Assembly: GCA_021779735.1 (NCBI GenBank)
Contig: JAJYAC010000009.1
Location: forward strand, 1-47,362
DNA length: 47,362 nucleotides
Origin: Actinomycetes bacterium
GTDB taxonomy: Bacteria; Actinomycetota; Acidimicrobiia; Acidimicrobiales; RAAP-2
Direction of reading: 5' to 3'
Below are positions 39,209-47,362 of this stretch, in pieces (position 1 is the first letter of the stretch; each line of letters opens with the position of its first letter). Under the pieces are notes generated by a model. The model saw only the letters and a program-made list of their open reading frames with translations, was not told where the DNA came from and did not search any database. The position numbers and the translations under genes were made by a program.

Positions 39209-40179
39209 ACGGGCAAGTCCTCGAGCAGCGAGCGAATCAGCGAGGAGAAACCCTCGCGAAGCGCCGCCTCGGGCACGACTGACAGCGCCGCGTCGGCTTC
39301 GGCGAGGAAGTGCTGGGCCGCGAGAATCGTCTGGGCGACGCCGTCAGTCGCCACGACGAGCTTGCGCGCTCGTTCGCGGTCCGCGTCGTTGAGGGCCGCG
39401 CCCAACAGGGAGCGCAACTCGTCGCCCACCGTGGCGTCACGCAGCGCGTAGAGCGTCGGCAAGTTGTAGATGCCCTCGGCGAGGTCCTGGCCGGCGGGCT
39501 TGCCGAGCTGGTTGTCGGTGGCGGTCACGTCGAGGATGTCGTCGCGCAGCTGGTAGACCATGCCAAAGCACCGTCCGTACTCGGTGAGCGCCTCTAACTG
39601 CTCGCTGGGTAGTCCCGCGGTGATCGCCCCCACGCGGCAACTCGCCGACATCAGGTAGGCGGTCTTGCCCCCAATGGCCTCGAAGTAGTCCTCCTCGGTG
39701 CGCTCCACGGAGAAGGCCGTGCGCACCTCGGAGACCTGGCCCCGGGTGAGGCGCGCGAGCGTGCGAGCCATCAGACCGGCCACGTCGGTGCCGAGGTCGG
39801 CGGCGATGCCGGCCGAGCGGGCCATGAGGTAGTCCCCGGCCACGATGGCGATCAGGTTGCCGTAGCGCGCGTTCACGCTGTCGACGTTGCGGCGCACCTC
39901 GGCCTCGTCCATGACGTCGTCGTGGTAGAGCGAGGCGAGGTGCATCAGCTCGAGCGAGACGCCACCGAGCAGGTCCTCGCGGGTCGCCTCGCGCTGGCCG
40001 CTCGTGGCCGAGGCCACCGCCAGCAGGGGTCGCAGACGCTTGCCGCCCGCATAAATCAGGTGCGTTGTGACCGAGTCGAGGTAGGCGTCGCCGTAGACCA
40101 CAGACTCGGCGAGGAGGGTTTCGAGGCGCGCGAGATCCGCCTCCACCTGGGGCAGGCCAAGTCGCTCGTGCGGATTCAC
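39202..40179 (-). CDS. Polyprenyl diphosphate synthase
   Basis: A 325-residue trans-prenyltransferase. The first Asp-rich motif is ASLYHDDVMDEA (DDxxD), the second is YQLRDDILDVT, and GGKRLRPLL and GGKTAYLM bind the diphosphate. The first motif and a small residue at the fifth position before it suit a long-chain product (heptaprenyl to nonaprenyl, for menaquinone), but the chain length is not certain. GTG 40179 follows TATGGT by six bases and fits the leaderless pattern; an in-frame upstream start adds 21 residues without homology. It converges on lysS. Confidence 0.88.
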   Translation of the reverse strand: MNPHERLGLPQVEADLARLETLLAESVVYGDAYLDSVTTHLIYAGGKRLRPLLAVASATSGQREATREDLLGGVSLELMHLASLYHDDVMDEAEVRRNVDSVNARYGNLIAIVAGDYLMARSAGIAADLGTDVAGLMARTLARLTRGQVSEVRTAFSVERTEEDYFEAIGGKTAYLMSASCRVGAITAGLPSEQLEALTEYGRCFGMVYQLRDDILDVTATDNQLGKPAGQDLAEGIYNLPTLYALRDATVGDELRSLLGAALNDADRERARKLVVATDGVAQTILAAQHFLAEADAALSVVPEAALREGFSSLIRSLLEDLPVY

Positions 40180-40185
40180 CCCACC

Positions 40186-40191
40186 ACCATA
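40186..40191 (-). promoter_or_regulatory. -10 box of the polyprenyl synthase gene (leaderless)
   Basis: On the minus strand TATGGT, then GGTGGG, then GTG 40179. Confidence 0.45.
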
Positions 40192-40222
40192 GATGAGCCT
40201 TGGGCCCCCTCTGCGGGGTGAG

Positions 40223-40251
40223 TTCGAAGTGATACCTAGCACCGGTACACT
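40223..40251 (+). promoter_or_regulatory. clpC promoter
   Basis: TTCGAA (40223-40228), 17 bases, TACACT (40246-40251). The transcript would have a leader of about 20 bases with the AAGGA ribosome site. Confidence 0.4.
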
Positions 40252-40278
40252 TCAGATATCGGCGACTAAGGATGAAAT

Positions 40279-42783
40279 TTGTTCGAACGATTTACTGACC
40301 GGGCCCGGCGAGTCCTCGTGCTCGCCCAGGAAGAGGCGCGCGACCTCAACCACGCCTTCATTGGCACCGAGCACATCTTGCTCGGGCTGATTCGAGAGGG
40401 CGAGGGAGTGGCCGCCAAGGCCCTCGACGCCCTGGGGGTCACGTTTGAGGTGGTGCGTGAGAAGGTCGAAGAGGCCATTGGCACGAACACGAATCCCTCA
40501 CCCGGATCGCCCCCCTTCACCCCTCGGGCCAAGAAGGTTCTCGAGCTCTCCCTGCGCGAGGCTCTTCAGTTGGGCCACTCCTACATCGGCACCGAGCACA
40601 TGCTCCTCGGCCTCGTGCGCGAGGGCGATGGCGTGGCCGCCCAGGTCCTCAACGACCTCGGCGCCGACATGGCCCGCGTGCGCACCCAGGTCATCCAGAT
40701 GATGTCCGGTCAGGGTGGCAAGGAGACCGGCGCGACGTCGAGCGCGAGCTCGTCTAAGTCCGACGCCGAGGCCTCGGGTGGCTCGGCCGTGCTCGACCAG
40801 TTCGGTCGAAACCTCACCCAGTTCGCCCGCGAGGGCAAGCTCGACCCGCTGGTGGGACGCGAGAAGGAAGTCGAGCGGGTCATGCAGGTCCTCTCGCGGC
40901 GCACCAAGAACAACCCGGTGCTGATCGGAGAGCCCGGCGTGGGCAAGACCGCCATCGTCGAGGGCTTGGCCCAGCGCATCGTGGCCAACCAGGTGCCGGT
41001 GACGCTGGCCGACAAGCAGCTCTACACGCTGGACCTGGGCGCGCTCGTCGCGGGCAGCCGCTACCGTGGCGACTTCGAGGAGCGGCTCAAGAAGGTCCTC
41101 AAGGAGATCCGCACGCGCGGGGACATCATCCTCTTCATCGACGAGATCCACACTCTCGTGGGCGCCGGTGCGGCCGAGGGCGCCATCGACGCGGCGTCGA
41201 TCCTCAAGCCCATGCTCGCTCGCGGCGAACTCCAGACGGTGGGCGCCACGACGATCGACGAGTACCGCAAGCACATCGAAAAGGACGCGGCCCTGGAGCG
41301 GCGTTTTCAGCCCGTCAAGGTCGAGCAGCCCTCGATCGCCATGACCATTGAGATCCTCAAGGGCCTGCGCGAGGTGTACGAGGAGTTCCACGCGGTCAAG
41401 ATCACCGACCAGGCCCTCATCGCGGCCGCGAACCTCGCGGACCGCTACATCGCGGACCGCTTCTTGCCCGACAAGGCGATCGACCTCATCGACGAGGCGG
41501 GCAGCCGCCTGCGCATCCGACGCATGGACGCCCCGCCCGCGGCGAAGAAGATCGACGAGGACCTGGCGCGCGTGCGTGCCGACAAGGAGTCCGCCATGGA
41601 GAGCGGCGCACTCGAGCAGGCCAAGGCCCTCGAGGAGCGCGAGCGTGACCTGGTGGGCAAGCGAGACGCCCTCGACGTGAGCGTCAAGTCATCGGGTGGC
41701 GTGACCTTCGACCTCGTGGACGAAGAGACGATCGCCGAGGTGTTGGCGAACTGGACCGGCATTCCGGTCTACCGCCTCACCGAGGAGGAGACCTCCAAGT
41801 TGCTGCGCATGGAAGACGAGTTGCACAAGCGCATCATTGGCCAGAACGAGGCGATCATCGCGCTCTCTCGCGCCATCCGGCGTACCCGCGCGGGCTTGAA
41901 AGACCCCAAGCGCCCCGGTGGCTCGTTCATCTTCCTCGGGCCCACGGGCGTGGGCAAGACCGAGTTGGCCAAGACCCTCGCGGAGTTCCTCTTTGACGAC
42001 GAAGACGCGCTGATCCAGCTCGACATGAGTGAGTACATGGAGAAGCACTCGGTGAGCCGACTGGTGGGTTCGCCCCCGGGCTACGTCGGTTACGACGAGG
42101 GCGGCCAGCTGACCGAGGCGGTTCGTCGCAAGCCCTTCTCGGTGGTGCTCTTCGACGAGGTCGAAAAGGCCCACCCCGACGTGTTCAACACGCTGCTGCA
42201 GATTCTCGAAGACGGTCGACTCACAGACTCTCAGGGTCGCGCGGTGGACTTCAAGAACACGATCCTCATCATGACCTCCAACCTCGGCACCGCCGACCTG
42301 CGCAAGGCCGCCATTGGCTTTGGCAAGGGGTCGGACCTGCTGACCCACGAGCGGATGAAAGAGAAGGTCCACCAGGCGTTGAAGGCCCACTTCCGCCCGG
42401 AGTTCTTGAACCGCATCGACGACACGATCGTCTTCCACGAACTGACCCGCGAAGAGGTGATTCTCATCGCCGACCTGTTCATCACGCGTCTGCGCGAGCA
42501 GCTCAAGGTTCAGGGACTGGGACTCGAACTCTCCGCCGCGGCGCAGAACTACCTCGCCGAGAAGGGCTACGACCCCGAGTTGGGCGCGCGACCGCTGCGT
42601 CGGGCGATCCAGACCTACGTCGAGGACGTGCTGAGTGAGAAGATCCTCTTCAAGGAGTTCCACGCGGGCCAGACGGTGGTCGTGGACGCGGTCGAGGGCC
42701 CCGAGGGGATCTCGCTGAGCTTCGAGGGCGTCGAAGGCCTGCCGCCATCGGTTGACTTCGAAGATCTCACCGGCAATCTGTAG
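40279..42783 (+). CDS. clpC: ClpC-type AAA+ protease chaperone
   Basis: An 834-residue Clp ATPase. Two N-terminal Clp_N repeats ([18 protein letters not shown] and [18 protein letters not shown]) bind adaptors. The first AAA+ module has Walker A GEPGVGKT (about 217). The middle domain spans about 415-470. The second module has Walker A GPTGVGKT (about 554). It unfolds substrates for the ClpP protease. The start is TTG, with AAGGA seven bases upstream; homology begins exactly at [13 protein letters not shown] Ser/Ala-rich linker (about 150-170) joins the N domain. Confidence 0.96.
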   Translation: MFERFTDRARRVLVLAQEEARDLNHAFIGTEHILLGLIREGEGVAAKALDALGVTFEVVREKVEEAIGTNTNPSPGSPPFTPRAKKVLELSLREALQLGHSYIGTEHMLLGLVREGDGVAAQVLNDLGADMARVRTQVIQMMSGQGGKETGATSSASSSKSDAEASGGSAVLDQFGRNLTQFAREGKLDPLVGREKEVERVMQVLSRRTKNNPVLIGEPGVGKTAIVEGLAQRIVANQVPVTLADKQLYTLDLGALVAGSRYRGDFEERLKKVLKEIRTRGDIILFIDEIHTLVGAGAAEGAIDAASILKPMLARGELQTVGATTIDEYRKHIEKDAALERRFQPVKVEQPSIAMTIEILKGLREVYEEFHAVKITDQALIAAANLADRYIADRFLPDKAIDLIDEAGSRLRIRRMDAPPAAKKIDEDLARVRADKESAMESGALEQAKALEERERDLVGKRDALDVSVKSSGGVTFDLVDEETIAEVLANWTGIPVYRLTEEETSKLLRMEDELHKRIIGQNEAIIALSRAIRRTRAGLKDPKRPGGSFIFLGPTGVGKTELAKTLAEFLFDDEDALIQLDMSEYMEKHSVSRLVGSPPGYVGYDEGGQLTEAVRRKPFSVVLFDEVEKAHPDVFNTLLQILEDGRLTDSQGRAVDFKNTILIMTSNLGTADLRKAAIGFGKGSDLLTHERMKEKVHQALKAHFRPEFLNRIDDTIVFHELTREEVILIADLFITRLREQLKVQGLGLELSAAAQNYLAEKGYDPELGARPLRRAIQTYVEDVLSEKILFKEFHAGQTVVVDAVEGPEGISLSFEGVEGLPPSVDFEDLTGNL

Positions 42784-42797
42784 TCACAGTGCCTACC

Positions 42798-42803
42798 TAG
42801 GGT
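42798..42803 (+). promoter_or_regulatory. -10 box of radA (leaderless)
   Basis: TAGGGT lies seven bases before ATG 42811. A GGTGGG just downstream could be read as a weak ribosome site, so this case is less clear. Confidence 0.35.
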
Positions 42804-42810
42804 GGGCGTC

Positions 42811-44145
42811 ATGAGAAACCCCACCCACGTCTGTCGCGACTGCGGTGCGACGGCGCCTCGCTGGGCGGGGCGTTGCGCGGGTTGCGGAGAGTGGAACACG
42901 CTCGAGGCGACCACGTCAGCCCCGCGCGCGAGTAGCGAGGCGACGACTTGGGCGCTCGCGGACGTTGACGTGTCGCGACTCGCGCTGCGCACGACGGGGG
43001 TCGGCGAGCTCGACCGGGTGCTCGGCGGTGGTCTCGCACCCGGGTCCTCGACGCTCCTCTACGGCGAGCCGGGGGTCGGCAAGTCGACGCTTGCTCTCAT
43101 GGTGCTGCTCGCGCACGCCTCGCGCGGCTCGGCGCTGCTCATCGCCGCCGAGGAGTCCCTCGCCCAGGTGGCCAGACGCGCTCGGCGCCTCGGCGACGTG
43201 CCGAGCGGCCTCGAGGTGGCCGCCGTGACCGATCTGGCCCAGGCGGCCGATCTCGTGGTGGCCCGGCGCCCCGAGGTGGTCGTGGTGGACTCGCTCTCGG
43301 CGATGAACGACGCCCAGCTGGGTGGCGCGTCCGGATCGGTCAGCCAGTTGCGCCACGGGGCCGAGCGGCTCAGCCAGAGCGCGCGCGCCACACAGAGCTC
43401 GCTGGTGCTCGTGGGTCACGTCACCAAGGACGGCGACCTCGCCGGCCCGCGCGCCCTCGAGCACCTCGTGGACACCGTCATTCGCATCGAGGGCGATCGG
43501 CACGGCTCGCTGCGAATCCTGCGCGCCCAGAAGCACCGCTTCGGGCCCACCGGCGAGATCGGCCTGCTCGAAATGGAGGGCAGTGGCCTACGCGACCTGC
43601 CCGAGCTCGCGATCACGTGCGCCGAGGCCACCTCGGGAGTTGTCTTGGGCGTCACGAGAGACGGCACGCGCTCGCTCGTCGTCGAGGTCCAGGCCCTCGT
43701 CGTGGCGGCGCTCTCGTCTCCGCGACGCGTGGCTCACCAGGTCTCGGGCCAGCGTCTCGCTCTCCTCCTGGCGGTGTTGGAGGCGCGGTGCGGCGTGTCC
43801 ACGGCGGGCTGTGACGTCTTCGCGGCGACCGCCGGGGGACTGCCCGCGACCGACCCGGGCATCGACGTGGCCCTCGCCCTCGCGGTGGCCTCGGCGACCC
43901 AGGGCTTCGTGGTGCGCCGTGACGTGGCCGCGCTCGGTGAGGTCGGACTCGCCGGCGAACTGCGCGTGGTCGAGGGGCTCGCCCGGCGCGTGCGCGAGGC
44001 CGCCCGACTCGGAGCGAGCACCGTCATCGTGCCCGCCGGAGCCGACCTCGAGGGGGTGGACGGCGTGCGGGTGGTGCGCTGCGCCACGCTGGCCGAGGCG
44101 ATCGGTGCTCTCACGTCACGATTCGCCGTGGGTGCGGTAGAATAG
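42811..44145 (+). CDS. radA: DNA repair protein RadA
   Basis: A 444-residue recombination helicase. The N-terminal zinc finger is CRDCGATAPRWAGRCAGC. The RecA-like core has Walker A GEPGVGKST (about 89), VVVDSLSAM, and the RadA-specific KxRFG motif as QKHRFGPTGEIG. The C-terminal Lon-like domain runs from about 285. RadA promotes branch migration in recombination. The ATG at 42811 was chosen over GTG 42802 on spacing to the -10 box. The end of the gene holds the likely carD promoter. The clpC-radA-carD order occurs in other actinobacteria. Confidence 0.94.
   Translation: MRNPTHVCRDCGATAPRWAGRCAGCGEWNTLEATTSAPRASSEATTWALADVDVSRLALRTTGVGELDRVLGGGLAPGSSTLLYGEPGVGKSTLALMVLLAHASRGSALLIAAEESLAQVARRARRLGDVPSGLEVAAVTDLAQAADLVVARRPEVVVVDSLSAMNDAQLGGASGSVSQLRHGAERLSQSARATQSSLVLVGHVTKDGDLAGPRALEHLVDTVIRIEGDRHGSLRILRAQKHRFGPTGEIGLLEMEGSGLRDLPELAITCAEATSGVVLGVTRDGTRSLVVEVQALVVAALSSPRRVAHQVSGQRLALLLAVLEARCGVSTAGCDVFAATAGGLPATDPGIDVALALAVASATQGFVVRRDVAALGEVGLAGELRVVEGLARRVREAARLGASTVIVPAGADLEGVDGVRVVRCATLAEAIGALTSRFAVGAVE
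44138..44143 (+). promoter_or_regulatory. -10 box of carD
   Basis: TAGAAT overlaps the end of radA. No good -35 is seen 17 bases upstream. The leader of about 40 bases includes GAGGAG before the ATG. Confidence 0.35.
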
Positions 44146-44188
44146 GCAATCCCCTTTACGCCCGCTGCGTTAGCTCGAGGAGCCCCGC

Positions 44189-44677
44189 ATGACCGCTCGC
44201 AAGTACAAGAAAGGCGACCGTCTCGTCTACCCCCACCACGGTGCCTGCACCGTGGAGAAGATCGAGAAGATGACCGCCTTTGACGTCAAGCAGGACTACC
44301 TGAAGCTCAAGGTTGCCTACACGGACCTCGTTCTGATGGTGCCGGTCGCCAACGCGGAGTCGGTGGGACTGCGCGACGTAATCAACGACGAAGAGGTCGA
44401 AGAGGTGTTCGCGGTGCTGCGCAAGAAGGAAGCGCGCATGCCGACCAACTGGTCGCGGCGCTTCAAGAACCACTCGGAGAAGTTGCGTTCGGGCGACATC
44501 TACCAAGTCGCCGAGGTCGTGCGCAATCTCTCGATCCGCGACAAGGACAAGGGACTGTCCGCGGGCGAGAAGCGAATGTTGACCCGTGCCCGCCAGATCC
44601 TGGTGTCTGAACTCACGTTCGCGCTCAACGTGGACACCGAGGCGGCCGAGGAAAAGCTCGCGTCGGTACTTCCCTAG
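44189..44677 (+). CDS. carD: CarD-family RNA polymerase-binding regulator
   Basis: A 162-residue protein that binds RNA polymerase and stabilises the open complex at rRNA and other promoters. The N-terminal RNA-polymerase interaction domain starts KKGDRLVYPHHGACTVEKIEK. The C-terminal part has the conserved MPTNWSRRFKNH (with the Trp that wedges into the -10 edge) and KGLSAGEKRMLTRARQILVSEL. A GAGGAG ribosome site precedes the ATG. ispD follows after two bases. It probably sets expression of the many AT-poor, -35-poor promoters seen in this window. Confidence 0.95.
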   Translation: MTARKYKKGDRLVYPHHGACTVEKIEKMTAFDVKQDYLKLKVAYTDLVLMVPVANAESVGLRDVINDEEVEEVFAVLRKKEARMPTNWSRRFKNHSEKLRSGDIYQVAEVVRNLSIRDKDKGLSAGEKRMLTRARQILVSELTFALNVDTEAAEEKLASVLP

Positions 44678-44679
44678 CC

Positions 44680-45321
44680 ATGTCCGTCACCGCCGTCGTG
44701 GTCGCCGGCGGCCAGGGAGTGCGCTTCGGCGGCCTCAAGCAGTTCGCGCCCCTGGGCGAGGAGACCGTCGCCGCGCGCAGCGTGCGCCAAGCCCGTAGCG
44801 TGGCCGACGTCGTCGTACTCGTCGTGCCCCCCGGCTACCAGGGATCTGGCGAGGGCGCCGACGTCATCGTCGAAGGCGGCGCGACGCGCGCCGCGTCGGT
44901 GCGCGCTGGTTTGCACCACGTTCGCGACGCGGACGTCGTGGTGGTGCACGACGCGGCTCGTCCTCTCGCCTCTCGCGCCCTCTTCGTCGCCGTCGTCGAG
45001 GCCGTGCGTGCCGGCGCCGACGCCGCCATCCCGGGTCTGACGATCACCGACACGGTCAAGCGGGTCGAGCGAGACGGTGAGACCACCATCGTGCGCACCA
45101 CGGAGATTCGCGAAGAGCTCGTGACCGTCCAGACACCCCAAGCGTTTCGTCGTCACGTGCTCGTCGCGGCCCACGAGACCGGCGCTGAGGCCAGCGACGA
45201 CGCGGCGCTCGTCGAGCGCGCCGGAGGTCGAGTCGTCGTCGTGCTTGGTCACGCCGACAACGTCAAGATCACGGTCCCCGAGGACCTCACGCGCGTGACG
45301 CGCGGGGGAGGGCTCGCGTGA
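44680..45321 (+). CDS. ispD: 2-C-methyl-D-erythritol 4-phosphate cytidylyltransferase
   Basis: A 213-residue enzyme of the MEP pathway to isoprenoids. The nucleotide loop reads VVAGGQGVRFGGLKQFAPL, one or two residues shorter than the usual GxGxR...PKQ form and lacking the Pro. Further motifs are GGATRAASVRAGL, VVVHDAARPLAS, TITDTVKRV and VQTPQAFRRHVL. The ATG begins two bases after the carD stop. The GTG of ispF overlaps its stop. It is slightly shorter than the E. coli enzyme. Confidence 0.93.
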   Translation: MSVTAVVVAGGQGVRFGGLKQFAPLGEETVAARSVRQARSVADVVVLVVPPGYQGSGEGADVIVEGGATRAASVRAGLHHVRDADVVVVHDAARPLASRALFVAVVEAVRAGADAAIPGLTITDTVKRVERDGETTIVRTTEIREELVTVQTPQAFRRHVLVAAHETGAEASDDAALVERAGGRVVVVLGHADNVKITVPEDLTRVTRGGGLA

Positions 45322-45791
45322 GAATCGGTCAGGGCCTCGACGTGCATCGCTTCAGTGACGACGAGAGCCGTCCCCTCGTGCTCGGTCTCGTTCACGTGCC
45401 TGACGCTCCCGGTCTCGCGGGACACTCCGACGCTGATGTCGCGACGCACGCGCTCTGTGACGCGCTGCTGGGGGCCGCGAACCTCGGCGATCTCGGCCGC
45501 CATTTTCCCGACGACGACCCGTCCCTCGCCGGGGTCTCCTCGCGCCACCTGCTCGAGGGCACCCTCGAACTGCTTCGCACGCACCACTTTCGCGTGGTGA
45601 GCGCCGACCTGACTCTCATTGCCCAGCGTCCGCGCCTCGCGCTCTACATGCCGGCGATGAGCCACGAGTTGTCCAGCATCCTCGGCACCGTGGTGTCGGT
45701 GAAGGCGACCACCACTGAGGGGCTGGGAGCGATTGGCCGCGCGGAGGGCATTGGCGCTCTGGCGGCGGTCTTGATCGAGGAGCTCGCGTGA
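45318..45791 (+). CDS. ispF: 2-C-methyl-D-erythritol 2,4-cyclodiphosphate synthase
   Basis: A 157-residue trimeric enzyme of the MEP pathway. Metal ligands are Asp8 and His10 (GLDVHRF) and His44 (DVATHALCDALLGA); the CDP pocket has GHSDADVA and the C-terminal VKATTTEGLGAIGRAEGIGA. GTGA overlaps join it to ispD and rlmB. cysS, usual between ispF and rlmB in many actinobacteria, is missing. Confidence 0.95.
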   Translation: MRIGQGLDVHRFSDDESRPLVLGLVHVPDAPGLAGHSDADVATHALCDALLGAANLGDLGRHFPDDDPSLAGVSSRHLLEGTLELLRTHHFRVVSADLTLIAQRPRLALYMPAMSHELSSILGTVVSVKATTTEGLGAIGRAEGIGALAAVLIEELA

Positions 45792-46615
45792 GCCCCCGTC
45801 CCCCGGCGCCCGGTCGGGGCCCGCGCCGCGGACCCAGCGCCCGCGCCGGCGCGCCTCGTCGGCCCACGAGCGAGGGTCTCGGCGGCGAACAAGTCGAGGG
45901 ACGCCGCGCGGTCCTCGAAGTGCTCAAAGCCCGACGTCGCAGCGTCCAGCGCATCCTTCTCGCCGATCAACAGGACCCCTCTGACGTGCTTGACGCCATC
46001 GAGCGCGAGGCCCAGCGCCAGCGGGTGCCCGTGTCAGTCGTCTCAATGGCCCGCCTCGATCGCGAAGCACGCACCGAGGGTCACCAGGGCGTCGTGGCCT
46101 TCGCCGGTCGACTCCCCACGACCGACCTCACGGCGCTGGCGACGGATCCGCGGGCCTTTCTCCTCGTCTGTGATGGCGTCACCGACCCGCGCAACCTAGG
46201 TGCCATGCTGCGCAGCGCCGACGGCGCGGGGGTGACCGGCGTTGTTTTGCCCCGCCACCGCTCCGCGCGCATCTCGCCGACGGTCACGAAGACCGCGGCA
46301 GGGGCTATTGAGTACCTCGACTTCTGCGACGTGGGTGGAGTTCCCGCGGCTTTGGATCAACTCACCAAGGCCGGTGTGCTGACGGTGGGCCTCGCGGGTG
46401 AATCCCCTCACTCTCTTTACGACCTCGACCTCGGTTCGGGACCCGTTGCGCTCGTCGTGGGTGGAGAAGAGAAGGGTTTGGCCTCTCTGACGCGCAAGCG
46501 ATGCGCGGCCGTTGTCTCCATTCCTCAACTCGGCAAGATCTCTTCTCTTAACGCCGGCGTGGCGTATTCGATCGCTGCGTTTGAAGTCGCGCGCCAGCGT
46601 CGCCTCTCTCGCTAG
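45788..46615 (+). CDS. rlmB: 23S rRNA (guanosine-2'-O-)-methyltransferase, RlmB/TrmH family
   Basis: A 275-residue SPOUT methyltransferase. After a Pro- and Arg-rich N-terminus (about 1-28) comes the substrate-binding domain EGRRAVLEVLKARRR. The knot contains motif 1 CDGVTDPRNLGAMLRSAD, motif 2 ALVVGGEEKGL and motif 3 SIPQLGKISSLNAGVAYSIAAFE. It methylates a ribosomal guanosine; the target position is by family. The GTG overlaps the ispF stop. It ends the operon. Confidence 0.92.
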   Translation: MSPRPPAPGRGPRRGPSARAGAPRRPTSEGLGGEQVEGRRAVLEVLKARRRSVQRILLADQQDPSDVLDAIEREAQRQRVPVSVVSMARLDREARTEGHQGVVAFAGRLPTTDLTALATDPRAFLLVCDGVTDPRNLGAMLRSADGAGVTGVVLPRHRSARISPTVTKTAAGAIEYLDFCDVGGVPAALDQLTKAGVLTVGLAGESPHSLYDLDLGSGPVALVVGGEEKGLASLTRKRCAAVVSIPQLGKISSLNAGVAYSIAAFEVARQRRLSR

Positions 46616-46881
46616 CTCACTCCGAAGCGGGTTCCCCAGCCATCTTTAGATGGGTCTTTAGTCCATAACGACTTGTTCAGCCGTTGTGATTACGGATGAT
46701 ACTAAGTATGCGCTAATCAACCTCAAATAGTAGTAATTGCCAGCCTCTATATGACTACAACCAAGGGCTGATTGGCAGTATTCACGTGCGGTGATGGATT
46801 TCGAGGGAAGAAGACAAACTGACTCCCGATGCTTTTCCATCACACGGGAATGGCCAAATGTCGGAACCTTGGGAGGTATTT
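46616..46881. other. AT-richer intergenic region
   Basis: This 266-base stretch separates the core genes from the surface-protein gene. Past rlmB there is a weak hairpin (CCATC 46640-46644, GATGG 46649-46653) followed by TCTTTA, possibly a terminator. Further on the composition drops in GC, with words such as AAATAGTAGTAATT. No coding frame looks convincing. It should contain the promoter of the next gene. Confidence 0.4.
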
Positions 46882-47362
46882 ATGAAAATTACCGCTGGTG
46901 CTAGGGCAAGTGCGCTCATCAGGAAAGTAGTTCGATGGAGCAAATCTCCGTTGATTGCTGGAGTTGCGTTAATCGCACCGACTCTTGTGTTCGCTCCCAC
47001 CGCGAGTGCGGTGAATGTCTATCACAATGCTGTCTTCTATGAAAATGCGGGGCCATCGGATGCTACCTACCTCTATCAAGTTGAGGATGTAAGTACCCCT
47101 TTGACGCTCTTCGCCAATCTAAGCCCCGCTTTCTCTGACCCGGGTTACTCATTTACTGGGTGGAACACCGCAGCAGATGGAACTGGAACGTCCTATGCCG
47201 ACGGAGTTACATATTCTTTTGGAGCAGATCTGTATCTTTTTGCGCAGTGGACAGAGAACCGAGTTGTGTTCCACGAGAACGCATCGTCGAGTGACGGCGT
47301 GACTGCCACTCAACTTGGCGCCTCGCCTACGAGCCTTGACGCGTTCACTAGCATCTCGCCGG
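46882..47362 (+). CDS. Secreted InlB-B-repeat surface protein, partial (5' end only)
   Basis: The first 160 residues are present; the gene runs off the window. A long signal peptide (basic residues, then a hydrophobic core near SPLIAGVALIAPTLVFA) ends at ASA before VNVYHN, about residue 43. Two Listeria-Bacteroides (InlB-B, Flg_new) repeats follow; the first is NAVFYENAGPSDATYL ... GYSFTGWNTAADGTG ... YLFAQW, and the second starts VVFHENASSSDGV. Such repeats build stiff surface adhesins. A GGGAGG ribosome site lies six bases before the ATG. Codons are clearly more AT-rich than in the core genes, hinting at transfer or relaxed selection. Confidence 0.85.
   Translation, partial: MKITAGARASALIRKVVRWSKSPLIAGVALIAPTLVFAPTASAVNVYHNAVFYENAGPSDATYLYQVEDVSTPLTLFANLSPAFSDPGYSFTGWNTAADGTGTSYADGVTYSFGADLYLFAQWTENRVVFHENASSSDGVTATQLGASPTSLDAFTSISP

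Noticed and set aside
46658-46843. Small minus-strand frame in the AT-rich gap near the right edge
   Set aside because: Has no ribosome site, no homology and overlaps the probable promoter region of the surface-protein gene.

Overview
The window is about 47 kb of high-GC bacterial chromosome, and its gene content points to an actinobacterium. Evidence includes a WhiB protein, a CarD-type RNA polymerase regulator, a GlnR-type orphan regulator beside glutamine synthetase, paired TrkA (CeoB/CeoC-like) proteins beside an APC-type potassium transporter, and the tilS-hpt-folE-folP-folB-folK and carD-ispD-ispF-rlmB gene orders. The differences from the textbook actinobacterial order (no ftsH, panD or cysS at their usual places, genes fused or overlapping) suggest a deep lineage, possibly Acidimicrobiia; that placement is an inference. 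The DNA is very compact: most genes in an operon overlap by a GTGA, ATGA or TGATG junction, and five of the six convergent protein-gene pairs overlap at their 3' ends.

Left edge (1-3250): accessory DNA. It holds a probable insertion-sequence end, a DUF3883 fragment, a 76-residue orphan gene, a tyrosine recombinase and an excisionase-like protein. The island abuts the 3' end of tRNA-Glu, which follows tRNA-Pro, and the tRNA-Glu is the likely attachment site. The other end of the island lies outside the window.

Core region (3296-24815): corC with a small response regulator; whiB; a VKOR/thioredoxin-like pair for disulfide formation; a Nudix hydrolase; Fe-S biogenesis genes (mrp, erpA) with ridA; a nitrogen block (glnII, glnA, glnR); nadE; a sigma-70 factor; an HAD phosphatase; a potassium block (two TrkA proteins diverging from a KimA-like transporter fused to an OB-fold domain); then topA-tmk-holB and tRNA-Thr.

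Cell wall and zinc (24848-31207): zur-pgeF-murL-murD2 runs left, and znuA-znuC-znuB runs right. The 60-bp gap between zur and znuA contains both promoters and a 13-bp palindrome. MurD2 and MurL together form the alternative route to D-Glu in peptidoglycan (L-Glu addition, then epimerisation).

Nucleotide and cofactor block (31217-40179): tilS, hpt, folE, folP, a catalytically dead phosphatase-like protein, folB, folK, a DUF2520 dehydrogenase-like protein, panC, coaX and lysS, with a polyprenyl synthase convergent on lysS. Right part (40279-46615): clpC, radA, carD, ispD, ispF, rlmB. The window ends (46882 onward) in an AT-richer gene for a secreted InlB-B-repeat protein.

Two genome-wide habits stand out. 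First, twelve genes start 5-8 nt downstream of a TANNNT box with no Shine-Dalgarno sequence, as expected for leaderless mRNAs. Second, several genes carry unusual low-complexity tails: histone-like on GSII and TopA, His-rich on ZnuC. I saw no CRISPR array, rRNA, or toxin-antitoxin pair.
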